Positions 1-9,659 of a DNA stretch of 64,000 nt are shown here, one piece after another. The DNA is from Mesostigma viride. Lineage: Eukaryota > Streptophyta > Mesostigmatophyceae > Mesostigmatales > Mesostigmataceae. A model generated the notes under the pieces. The model was given only the letters and a program-made list of their open reading frames with translations. It did no database searches and was not told the origin of the DNA. Every line of letters begins with the position of its first letter. Position 1 is the stretch's first letter. The stretch covers positions 3,651,949-3,715,948 of the forward strand of contig RPFO01000050.1 of NCBI GenBank assembly GCA_009746045.1, written 5' to 3'. A program made the translations under genes and the position numbers.

Positions 1-25
1 TGCTGTTGCTTCCCTGCACAATGCC

Positions 26-49
26 GCCCCCCCCCCCCCCCCCCCCCCC
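26..49. repeat. poly-C tract in an intron
   Basis: A run of about 24 C lies just upstream of the CACACAG splice acceptor of the first visible PRA1 exon. Confidence 0.95.
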
Positions 50-57
50 ACACACAG

Positions 58-462
58 GTGCGCCAAGAGCCACTTATTGTGGGTGGCCGCATCATCACTG
101 ACCGGGAGCTGCTCCTGGGCATGTCCGTAGGTACGGCACCGGCACCGTGAATAGTTCACTGTAGGATGCTATACACTAGACTACTACATCACCAGGTACT
201 GTTAACTCGAATACTACATACATCAGGATGCTGCGCCCTTGAATACTACATCACCTTCCGTTCAAGCCGCTCATGGTGGGTGGCCGCTCCACCCATCATT
301 CGATGGCCATTGCTTGTTTACGACGACTTGAGTGCTTCCTTACGACAAACGCTTGCTGTGTGCCAACCTCATGCTTTCTGGGTATGGGGGCGGCTGCCTT
401 GGGAAGCTTACAAGGGTTTCTCCGGGACCGTGCTCATCTCGACACGCATGCCATGGTCACCT

Positions 463-493
<31 letters not shown>

Positions 494-1842
494 CTCACCC
501 TGCAGGCACATTTGTCATCGTTTTCTTCTTGACATCGGTCGGCACCGTCATCGCGTCTGCGCTAGGTTTTGGACTTACAGGTATGCTCCCCACCGCCCTG
601 TCCCACCCGCCCCGCCCCGCCTTATGTTCTTTCTGTGCGTGGCCCTTGCGCCTGTAGGGTCTTGATCCCAGGACATGCATGCGATTCCGGATCCCTGCGG
701 CATGTCATGTCTGTGCTGGCTGTTTTGTGAAGGTGGATACTTTTTCTTGTTGAGAGTGGTTAGGTTCTCTGTCTCATCTGCCTCCCCAGCCCATTTCTCG
801 AATCCAAGCTCAATAAGTCTGTTCCGTGTACTTGGGGGGGGGGGGGGGGGGGGGGGGGGGGTGTTGGTCACCTCCTTTAAGGCCTACATGAAACTCAGGG
901 TTGTATGCATTGGTATTGGCCCACATTGGCAAGTACCCTGATTGAACCTTAAAGAGAGGGCAGCAAGTGCGTGAGAAGGGTTGCTGAATGTGAGGCAGCC
1001 AATGCGGGATTTTTCAGTCAAGCCATTTGATATTTCTGTCAAGCCATAATTTCGGTGATGGGCGCCCTGCCTTTCTACAAATCGACGCGGCCTGCAGCAA
1101 ATAGTAAACTCAATGGTGCTGACTGCTACGCCAAAAAAATAATATATATGTGGAAACGCAGCGCAGCTCTGGCGGGTTTTGAACTAGGGCCTGTGGCTTA
1201 GATTTTGCACCGATAGAGATCTCCTGACCTGAAGGCATCCCAAACTACAACTCATCTGGCAAAAGTTTTTTTACTGCATAGTCGTGTCAGTAATGCGGAA
1301 ATTATGCTTGATTGCTAAGTACCTTAGGGTGGTGCGTAGTAGTGCTACACAACTGTCCAGTCGATACCATAGGTATTAAAACATGGAACAAGTTGACCAC
1401 GGCTGGATCTGAACGGAAGGTCCGTCAAGGGGGCAAAGCCAATACGAACTACACAAACCAAGCGTATATCACCGTGGCAAACAGCAAACCGTAAATCAAG
1501 TGCTGCTGACCGCCGGTACGCCTGCGTTTCTACTTATGGCAGTGTTAGATTTCGTGGACATTTTTGTTTTTGAGTAACTTGTGTGCCGATTGCCCCAGCC
1601 CCCCTTTCCCCAATCCTTCTGCGCTTTCCCCAATCCTTACAAGAGGGAACACGTTTATTCTGACGTAAATCCCGGCGCTGTTGCTCAATTGGGCTGTTGC
1701 TTGTCACCCTTTTGCCATGTGTCCAGGCATCCTGGCCCATGGGGCGATGCGCGTGCCAGATGACCTATTTTTGGATGAAGACCCCAATGCGTCGGGTGGC
1801 TTCTTGTCATTATTTGCTGGGCACACGGGAGGGAGTGTCTGA
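58..1842 (+). CDS. PRA1-family (prenylated Rab acceptor) protein, 3' exons
   Basis: Three exons join in one frame: 58-130, 506-580 and 1727-1842. The introns (131-505 and 581-1726) start with GTACGG and GTATGC and end in CAG; both junctions are phase 1. The peptide runs QEPLIVGGR, a hydrophobic stretch (TFVIVFFLTSVGTVIASALG), then HGAMRVPDDLFLDED and a stop at 1840-1842. The hydrophobic segment followed by H-A-x-R-x-x-D-D-L-F-L-D-E is the usual end of PRA1 proteins, which act in endomembrane trafficking with prenylated Rab GTPases. The 5' part lies beyond the window start. Intron 1 has an AC dinucleotide run and intron 2 a long G run. Family call is by recognition; function is inferred. Confidence 0.8.
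463..491. repeat. (AC)n microsatellite in PRA1 intron
   Basis: About 14 AC units lie just before the CTCACCCTGCAG acceptor of the next exon. Confidence 0.95.
834..861. repeat. poly-G tract
   Basis: A run of about 28 G within the last PRA1 intron. Confidence 0.95.
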
Positions 1843-2429
1843 TGGTTTCATCCACCATCAAATCCTGCATCCCACCGGTCGTGATTTTCTTGTGATACTG
1901 GGAAGCAGTTTATGTTGAATGTTGGACTTCTTAACATTGCTGGAATACGACTTCTTGCTACTGGGGGTTGATGTAGGTTCCAAATGATCTTTGTCATCAT
2001 GGGTGGTTGTGATTCTGTTGGTTGATTTCCATGTCATGGCGACACAAGGCAAGTGCTTTTAGAGGCACACTTGTTGTGTTCAACTTGAACCGGAAATCAG
2101 AAGTCGGAAGCTTGAGAATGGCGAGCTAAGATGGCCAGGACATACATGGCTACGTGCCTGGAGTGCAGTGGCTTGCCTGCTATTTTGTATCTGACCATCG
2201 AGCTTTCGAGGGTGTTTAGTTCTTGGAACAACCACGTGTAATTGCGTGATACTATGTTGCCTGATTGATACGGTGTACCCAGCAGCTTCGCATCTGAATT
2301 TCTACCCATGGAAATTAATAAACTGGCCCGTGGTGAAATCATGACCATTTAGTTCTCTCACTTTTAGGTGCGGCATTAAAATTAGCTCCGATAGGTCCTG
2401 AATGTTGGGTATTCCACACATAGGCCATT
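1843..2429. other. no gene seen
   Basis: PRA1 3' flank. No convincing coding region or repeat before LINE-derived sequence starts near 2430. Confidence 0.5.
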
Positions 2430-2828
2430 AGAGTCTTTTTATAAGGGCATGCCTTGCATTACGGATGAGATTAGGCAGCTTGGGATATCATTTGCAGGAC
2501 ATGTTGCTCGCATCAGTCAGGTAGACACCGACCTCAGTCTGGCCGGCCCCCAGCAGGTTGGCCAGCCAGGGCGGCATATCCTGACCTGGCCTGGCCCCAA
2601 GGACATTAACCCAGACGGGTTGGTAGACCTGCCATGAACACGTGCACCCGTAGTCGGATTGCCGAGCGTGTCTTGGATAGTCCAATATCGCGGACGACGC
2701 AAGGGAGTCAAAGCCGCAACCTTAACCGCCAACTCCACGACAAGAAACGCCTGCTAGCATTTGCCACCCGGCACTCCCACCAACGTTATGCTGCATTCTT
2801 TGAACTCAAGACCAGGCGAGCAAGCTAG
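2430..2828 (+). pseudogene. LINE ORF2 C-terminal fragment
   Basis: The reading DEIRQLGISFAGHVAR, LAGPQQVGQPGRHILTWPGP, and a stop at 2826-2828 match the better copy at 22985-23440 (DEIRQ, LAGPQRLGQPGRHILTWPGP). This is the region after the reverse transcriptase of an L1-type ORF2. The fragment is 5'-truncated and has shifted frame near 2640. Just beyond it, at about 2926, a TTAATTAATTAATTA tract meets an inverted 3' UTR from the other LINE family. Confidence 0.65.
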
Positions 2829-2928
2829 TCGCGCCGCTAGCTCGCTTGGAGGATGCCATATGCGCGTTGAAAAGTTATGCTATGTTATCTCACGCCGCAC
2901 ACACACCGCCAGCTAGCGCCTCTCCCGA

Positions 2929-4800
2929 TTAATTAATTAATTAGGAACATCACTCTGTTGGGAGTCAATGTAGCACAAATTCCTGAGAAGGGGCATATGG
3001 CTTTTAACTCGCGTTAGCACATTTATAACGCAATTTTTTGCGTTATAACACTTTATTTCAATTAAACACATCTAATGAAGCAAGCATGATATGGGCTATC
3101 TGAGGCCAGTTATGAATTCTCTGAGATATATAAAAAAATGTAGTATATGGTCTTGGCATGTAATTCCCAGCCTGGCTATGTGAAATTCAAAGTTGAAGAC
3201 ACATGGGTCTCGTAAACTATGACCCCCTCACACTACAAGGGGCCGGTATGCCACATGGGTCAAGTATTGCAGGCACTGAATTTTTTGGAGTAAAAGCAAT
3301 ATATGTAGACCCTCGTGGCTGCATATGGGCTTGAAATAAGCAGCCCTCCTATTTTCCCCACACCCATGAAATTATAACACTATAACACTGGGTAGACAAG
3401 TGGGTGCACACAAAAGGCACCGTGGGCCCCTTGGGGGGCATAAACCCATGGAGATGCACAAACTAAGCCCAGATATGTCAAAATAAGACAGGGCAACCAC
3501 CTGCAGCCAATAATACAAGCTGGCCACATGCCACGCTTAACGAGAAGAGCGGGCACTGCGGCCACCTTGTCCATGCACGTAGGTAACGTGGTACGGACAC
3601 CCTACGCAAGGCATGCATTCTAGGAGGCAGCCACCAACAAACTAGTGGTGTTGAGCCTATTTCAGCCTGCCCTAGCAAGGATAAACTAGGCCTAAGCTGC
3701 TATAGCTTGCCAGGTGATGGCCAGCACACCTGGTGGCACATGAGCACTGTCAATGGGAAGCTTTTACTCACCAGTTACGTGCTTGATGATGCCACAGAGA
3801 CCAGCCAACTGCCTCACACTCATGCAATATGTGTATGGGAAATGTATAACAAACATATATGGAGGTATTCAAACCCATACAGCCTCTAAAACTTATCACC
3901 ATCACCCTGTGGCAGGTCAACTGACTGAGGGAAGCATCTAAGAATGGTGTTTTAGAAAGGGGCCAGGCCAGGGTCAAGAAAGAGCATGAATAGTGCAAAA
4001 AGAATGTGCTACACAAGCTAGAACGTATATATAAATGTCAAACATCGATAGGAAAACGATGCTTAAGCTTTACCAGGCATGGATGGCGTTACCTTGGCCC
4101 AGCCGGTGGCCGCCGGCAAAATGGCGCATTTCGGCACACCAAAGCTGTGCAGCATGGTCGCTGGATTCGGCGATTTCTGGCCACCCTTGCACGTTTACGA
4201 CTACTATGTATCATAAAAAGTAAAAAGAAACCGATATATCCTTTAAAATACGCCGGAAAGGTATTGCTGTCAACGTTTCTATCGTCCGGCCTGATCGCAG
4301 TTTATTCCAGCAAGAACGCTGCCGACACCTATCAAATGGCCCATTTCTCACCCCAGTATGTTGCTGGGACGCTAACATGTCTTCCTATTAGGTTACGATC
4401 GCGTTTCCTGGGGTCAAACAGCTGCGCCATGTCGCTAGACTACAGCAGGACTGCAGTGGGTACGCGCGATTTCGTTCGGCCATCACCTTCGTCTTCCCTA
4501 AAAAGTCCTGATTTACAGCTGGCATTGCATGATGCCACGTGGCAACCGTTGGGTACTTGGGTACGGGGATTTTTTTATGAGATCCTAGGGTTATAAACTA
4601 AGCCTGACTGCAGTTGTTTGGCCTCTAAACTATTGGGAAATAGTTGTTTGAACTCCATGTTAACAACGCAATTTTTTGCGTTATAACCTCACAACGCAAA
4701 AAATTGCGTTATGTAATAACGCGAGTTAATACATCCTAGGCTACTTCATGCAAGCTAGGTGGGAATGTAAGCTACCCTCTCCCCATGCCCCCCTGCCGGA
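2929..4800 (-). repeat. 3' UTR of the ORF1-only LINE family, split by a piggyBac-like element
   Basis: Bases 2942-3003 and 4730-4800 join into the same 3' UTR seen complete at 23533-23953 (-): shared blocks include GGGAGTCAATGTAGCAC, CCTGAGAAGGGGCATATGGC and TACATCCTAGGCTACTTC. The tail end is at the TTAATTAA tract near 2930; the 5' end is cut near 4800, as expected for a 5'-truncated LINE insertion. The TTAA at its middle is the piggyBac target. Confidence 0.75.
3008..4725. mobile_element. piggyBac-like DNA transposon, apparently non-autonomous (1.7 kb)
   Basis: Both ends are flanked by TTAA (3004-3007 and 4726-4729), and removing the element with one TTAA restores a continuous LINE 3' UTR. 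The termini are inverted: the left end reads CTCGCGTTAGCACA then AACGCAATTTTTTGCGTT; the right end in reverse complement reads CTCGCGTTATTACA then the same 18-mer, which is itself nearly palindromic. The exact TTAA target duplication is the piggyBac hallmark. No piggyBac transposase motif is visible. The longest reading (4006-4596, +, 196 residues) resembles nothing I recognise and may be chance. Confidence 0.8.
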
Positions 4801-4829
4801 TATCGATCGCGGGTCCCCGGTGGCGCCCC

Positions 4830-5168
4830 TTGCTGGGTCAATGCCGGTACCACTCGCTGCGCTCGCTACCTTCAATGTCCGCACCCTGCCAGGGGGGGAC
4901 ATTTGCCCCGGCCGCGCGGGCGAACGAGCTGCATGGTCCACTACTGCCGCCTATATAGCGCATTGATGTGCTCGGTGTTCAAGAGCACCTTTGCATGAGG
5001 GCCCCGTTCAGCGTGTCAACCCTTGCACTCCAATGGCAACTGCTGTGCGGCCCGGCGCATGCGCTGGGTCAAGGGGGGGTGGGCTTGCTGAGCTCCCCCA
5101 CCGCTGCCGCCCAACTCGTGGACCACAAACTTTGCTCTATCATATTGGATGGCTCTGCCATTCGTTGA
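4830..5168 (+). pseudogene. LINE ORF2 endonuclease-domain fragment
   Basis: LATFNVRTL, then after one frame change DVLGVQEH and GGVGLLSS, follow the opening of an APE-type endonuclease (TFNVRTL, the catalytic-E region LGVQEH, G-G-V-G-L). The two parts lie in different frames (4748-4966 and 4968-5168), so it is broken. It ends where the 5' UTR of the next LINE begins. Confidence 0.65.
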
Positions 5169-5176
5169 CTGTATGA

Positions 5177-5392
5177 GGGCTCACGAGCCACGAGCCACGA
5201 GCCACGAGCCACGAGCCACGAGGTAGCCATGGCTGACGGCGGAGCTTAGAACTTTCGCGTCTGAGCCCCAAATTGGAACCGTCAGATCACTTGCAACCGA
5301 TGCATCTTTTCTAGGCGCATCTGCTACTATAAACGGTTACAGCTGTAACGCAGTATTGTGACCAGCCTGCAGCTATTACGCGAACTGCTATT
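5177..5392 (+). promoter_or_regulatory. 5' UTR / putative internal promoter of an ORF1-only LINE
   Basis: About six tandem copies of a 7-bp CACGAGC unit (5183-5221) are followed by ATGGCTGACGGCGGAGCT, AGAACTTT, GCGTCTGAGCCCCAAATT and an imperfect hairpin near 5299-5322 just before ORF1. The same sequence precedes the second ORF1 at 42408-42570, with fewer CACGAGC copies. Conserved position upstream of ORF1 in two copies supports a 5' UTR; promoter function is inferred. Confidence 0.65.
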
Positions 5393-6792
5393 ATGACGAG
5401 CAAACGCACAACAACGCAACGCAGCCTGGCGAATGCGTTAGGCAATGAAAATACGCATGCAGCTTCGGCTGCAGCTTCGCCCACCGGCCCAGATGGCAAC
5501 GGTGACACTAGTCGTGCGCTGGTGCTCGCCCAGCCTCCCGGGCTCGCCTCGCCCTCTGCATCGCCTGAACCTAAGCGCAGTCGCTCTGCTGAGCCGCCCT
5601 GGGAAGAGACCTCCTTTGACGTCAACAGCTCCGGCTTCTGGCGACGCGGCCCCGGAGCCTTCATGGAAGACGTGTTTTCCGGCAATCACGCCTCGCTTCT
5701 AGCCCTGTGCGTGTACCTCACGTCCCACAACCGTGGCCGCTGGCCTGGTGACGGCAAGCTTGTCGACCCCGCCGAGGCTCTCCCAATCATTCACCGCATG
5801 AGTCGCCCCAAGCTCCAACGCTTCGCCCTCTGCTCCCTTGTTGGACGCTCCGAATCCGAGATCTGGGCTTCCCAACCGCCCCCCCCCACCTTCCCCACCG
5901 AAGCCACCATCCGCACCCTCCTCAAGGAAGCTTTCGAGCAGCACGTGACCCCTCTTGCAGCAGATGTGGCGGCAATTGGCGGCACGCTGGCTGCTGAGCT
6001 CCCCACCATCCCCACCGCCACCGCCACCCTCCTCGCCTCCACCCCCCACCCCCCTCCGCCTCCACCGACTCCATCACCGCCCAGCTCCGCGACATCGACC
6101 AGCGCCTCAAGGATAATGCAATCGCTATCGAGGTCTCAGTGCAGAACACAGCAGGCCTCACCGCCCAGGCAGTGAAGGACATTGCCGCCAAGCCAGCCCC
6201 GGCTGGCCTGGCCGGCGATGCTCCTCCCATCCTGACGACCTGGGCGGACATGCTTAAGCAACATACCACCTCCACCACCTCCGCCGTCGCAGCCCAGCTC
6301 CAGCGGCAGACGCTTGACCTCCGCGAGGAGGCCGAGCTCGCCAAGCGCAGCCTCAACGCCATACTCAAGAACTTCGACATGGAAGAACCTTGGTGAGAAT
6401 TCCGAGAAGCTTGCACGTGCGTTTGAGAGCAAAATCCTTGCACGCATGGGCCTTCTTGGTGAGATCAAGCTGACCGCCCACCGCCTCCCCCGTGCGCGGG
6501 GTAAGGCAGGGGCGCCTCCGCTTCTTCTCATCTTTGATATAGCCCAGCGGACAAGATTTCGTTCCTCAGACGCCGCAAGCGGCTCGAGAATACTCACTTC
6601 ACCGTGGACGACGACTTGACCCTGGCACAGCAACAACGGCGACGGGAGCTATGGCCGACCTACCTCCAGCTCCAGCAGACCAAGGCGGGCCAGCCGGTGT
6701 ACTGGAAGGGGGCGGCCATCTACGTCGGCCACAAGCCCTGGCAAGCGACCCCCTCGACCACCGCGGCCCCAGCAACTCCAGCCCCAGCCTAG
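5393..6792 (+). pseudogene. L1-type ORF1 (Transposase_22-like), frame-broken
   Basis: ATG at 5393 opens 260 residues (MTSKRTTTQRS, WPGDGKLVDPAEALPII, EAFEQHVTPLAADVAAIGG). Coding continues in other frames: TAGLTAQAVKDIAA, TWADMLKQHTTSTTSA, LREEAELAKRSLNAILKNFD (a heptad-like helical stretch), then KLTAHRLPRARGKAGAPPLL and DDDLTLAQQQRRRELWPTYL to a stop at 6790-6792. The order coiled coil, then P-x-L-L-I-F, then R-R-x-L-W-P-x-x-x-x-L resembles L1 ORF1 proteins, the RNA-binding chaperones of LINE particles. At least three frame breaks make this copy defective. Related copies lie at 23954-24886, 9433-9655 and 42571-44118. Confidence 0.7.
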
Positions 6793-7325
6793 GGGAATAC
6801 AGCAGTAGTGTAGACTAGTTAGACAGTGGCCATGTACATGCCCGCCTACTACAGGCACTATACCAGCTTAGGCCTAGCCTTTTTAGTCATGTACATGTGT
6901 GCCTATGATGCGCCACCCTCCAGATGATACCTAGCTTTATTTAATTATGCCGTGCCCATGCAGGGGGTCACTCCCTGCTGAGAAGCCCTGCCCTAGCTTT
7001 TGTATAGCTGTGCTGATCTTCCCCACCTCAGTATGACAGGCTCCCCTTAGCTGGGTGTTGCCTGAAACTCTGGGTGGTGCAGGTGCCCTAGTGCACCTAG
7101 AGCAAGTGTTGTTTACATTCCCACCCAGTTGCAGGAAGTAGCTTAGAATGTATGATAGGCCATATGCCCCTTCTCTGGGCTATGTGCTACATATATTAAA
7201 AATATAATTACTTACAGCAGAGTGAAATCACTCAAACCAAAGCAAACGCCCAGCTATAAACCTATATACAGAGCTACATATATACTCCCAACGGAGTTAT
7301 GTTACAATTCAATTCAATTCAATTC
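6793..7325 (+). repeat. 3' UTR of the ORF1-only LINE, with (AATTC)n tail
   Basis: The ORF1 stop is followed directly by this sequence: GGTGCAGGTGCCCTAGTGCAC, TTACATTCCCACC, GCCATATGCCCCTTCTC and CCAACGGAGTTATGTT, ending in repeated AATTC at 7305-7327. The same order follows ORF1 on the minus strand at 23953-23533. No ORF2 lies between ORF1 and this UTR. Confidence 0.75.
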
Positions 7326-7328
7326 AAT

Positions 7329-8755
7329 GAGGGCTCACAGGCAGTAGTGCGGACTGCGGAAGGCACCACCCCACCATTCCCCCTTCACCACGGGGTGTGG
7401 CAAGGTTGTGTCCTGTCCCCATACCTGTTCATTATTGTCGTGGATCACGTCATGCGCCGGCGGGCACGTGCGCGCTTTACTGCTCTTAAGGGGTTCGATC
7501 CAGGCTTGGACATCCTTAACGAGCGCGAGCACGGCGTGGTTAGCACTGGCTACCGCCTGGCCAACCTGATTTATGCGGACGACACCACCCTCATCGCGCG
7601 CCCCGAGCACATTCAGACCTGGCTGGACTGTTTGGGCCTGGAGGCGAGGGCGGCGGGGTTGGAGATTAGTGTCAAAAATGAGGCGATGCCTGATTGGGGC
7701 CTCGAGTAGACCACCGCTGCCGCGCGCCTGCTCGACGGGACGGAGGTCCCGTTCCGCGATCGCTTCAAACTGTTGGCGAGTATGCTCCCTGACACCGACG
7801 ACGATGTGGACATCCGCATCGGCGGCCTGGCCTGGGCCAGGCTCCGTTCGCTCAACACCTACTGGCGCTCGAAGGGCTTGGGCGAGCACCGCAAGCGCAT
7901 GCTCTTCAAGGTCCTCGTCCTCACGGTGCTCACGTATGGCGCCGAGGCGTGGACAATCGCGCCAACACTGGCAGCTAAGCTAGACGGCACGGTTTACAGG
8001 ATGCTCCGACAGGTCCTGAACGTAGGGTTTTCCAAGCGCCCGTCATTAGAGTCTTTGTATCAGGGTATGCTCGTATTTCGGACGAGATTAGTAGGCAGCG
8101 TAGGATAGCATTTAATGTAGGACACCTTGCTCGCACCAGCCAGGTCGACACCGCCCTTGGTTTGGCAGGCCCCCAGCGGCTTGGCCAGCCAGGGGGGGCA
8201 TCCGAAGCAACACGGCCAACTCGCCATCTGCGCAAGCTAGGCAATGATGATCATCCCTCCGCAACGATGCTGCCATGGGATCGAGTGGACAATATTTTAC
8301 CGGAGGTGGTTAAGATGCCTGAGCTTAAAACTCCGGCCTTGAACCTCCGGGGCGTTTGCAGTTCCGGATTCTACGAGATGGCCTCCCCCCGCCGGTGTAT
8401 TGGAAGACCGCTGTCCGGGTCATGCTCTACAAGGGCAATTAAGGCCCGTCCGCCGCGGATACCGGCAACTACCGCGGCGTATGCCTCCAAAGCCGCGTGC
8501 TGAAAGTCTTCATGCGTCTCCTGCTGAACCGCAAGCGTGCCAGCCTCGATTCCCATTTATAGGTGAGTCCCAGATGGGCCTCCGTGTTGGTCGCAACTGT
8601 GTTATGGTCACCATGACTGCGCGCCGCCTGATCGCTCGAGGATCGAAGTGGGTACGTCGCCTGGCCCCCGGCCTCTTAAACCATTAATTGCTATTGATCT
8701 GGATCGTGGATTACACCAAGGCATTCGACACGGTTATATATGGGACTTCCTATTA
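7329..8755 (+). pseudogene. LINE ORF2 reverse-transcriptase fragment, rearranged
   Basis: VVRTAEGTTPPFPLHHGVWQ, GCVLSPYLFIIVVDHVMRR and LIYADDTTLIARPEHIQTWL carry reverse-transcriptase blocks with the YADD active site. After a stop near 7709, another frame gives RIGGLAWARLRSLN, RKRMLFKVLVLTVLTYGAEA and AKLDGTVYRMLRQVL, the post-RT region. From about 8240 on, upstream ORF2 sequence follows (ATGCTGCCATGGGATCGAGT, then QMGLRVGRNCVMVTMTARRL and DYTKAFD), so blocks are out of order. Not functional. Confidence 0.7.
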
Positions 8756-8789
8756 ATTGATTAATCAATTGTACGAACATAGCTCCGTG

Positions 8790-9432
8790 CATGGGGAGCA
8801 TTATTATTTAAAAATTAAAATTAAATTAAATTATAACGTGCCTCCGTTGGGAGATCATGTAGCACATATTCCATGATGGATGGGTGGGGTTGAGGAAGCC
8901 GCGTAATCGAACTATCCTAACTCTAAGCTATCTAGTCTAGAAAATCCTACTCATGCATCAAAACGCCTTCCCTACCCTTTTGGGAATACCCTTCTATTAT
9001 GCATAACACATATTAAATCCCTGAGAAGGGGCATATATGGGTTTTTATTATTCAGTCTGCCCAGGCTTCAACCCGTGCATGCCTGCAGGTGGAGGATGTA
9101 AACTGCCACCTACTCGGGGTGCATGCACAATGTGCACCTGCACGTATACCACCATGATGGATCATGCATCCCAATCACATGTGCTTGCGGTGCGACATGG
9201 AGATGGCCTAAAAGAAGGCCTGCATGACATGGGGTGGAAGATGATCATGGCTAGGCTATAGCTCTGGTGCATGGCATCTCACTCAGCAGATAGTAACTCT
9301 CTGCATGGGCAAAGCATGACTAAATACTCTAAGGCTAATGCATTATCGGGTCGGTGGGCCCGTCACGTAGGCATACATGGCCACGTCACCGGCTAAGCTT
9401 TACCAGTAGATGTACACTAAGTTGCTATTTAA
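8790..9432 (-). repeat. 3' UTR of an ORF1-only LINE (-), interrupted at 8871-9006
   Basis: On the minus strand this follows the ORF1 C-terminus at 9433 and ends with CTCCCAACGGAG and an A/T-rich tail at 8790-8840. Shared blocks include CCTGAGAAGGGGCATATATGG and GTGCACCTGCACG. A 136-bp insertion with target duplication splits it. Confidence 0.65.
8871..9006 (-). mobile_element. short 5'-truncated LINE 3' end inserted in another LINE
   Basis: The insert is flanked by direct copies of CACATATT (8863-8870 and 9007-9014). Its reverse complement (AGACTAGATAGCTTAGA, GGCTTCCTC, CCACCCATC) matches the 3' end of the ORF2-type LINE at 23430-23505. That fits a 136-bp, 5'-truncated target-primed insertion. 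Confidence 0.65.
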
Positions 9433-9655
9433 CTAGTCCCCTAGGCTGGGTTGGCTGCAGGGTGGCCGTGAGGCAGCAGGGGTTGCCTTCTGAGGGCTTG
9501 TGGGCGACGTAGATCGGTCCCGGCCCCCCTCTGCAGTAGACCGGCTTGATCTGGGCCCTGCCAACCGGGTCTGCCGGAGCTGGAGGTAGGTCGGCCATAG
9601 CTCCCGTCGCCGTTGTTGCTGCGTCAAGGTCAAGTCATTGTCCAGCGTGTAGGAG
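9433..9655 (-). pseudogene. L1-type ORF1 C-terminal fragment
   Basis: The minus strand reads LDNDLTLTQQQRRRELWPTY, the same C-terminal block as the ORF1 at 5393-6792, and runs into its 3' UTR. At about 9656 it is joined head-on to plus-strand ORF2 sequence, so the longer open reading across the joint (to 9882) is not one gene. Confidence 0.65.
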
Positions 9656-9659
9656 GTCC

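Noticed and set aside
4006-4596. 196-residue reading inside the piggyBac-like element
   Set aside because: No transposase motif and unremarkable composition. Kept only as a note, not annotated as a gene.
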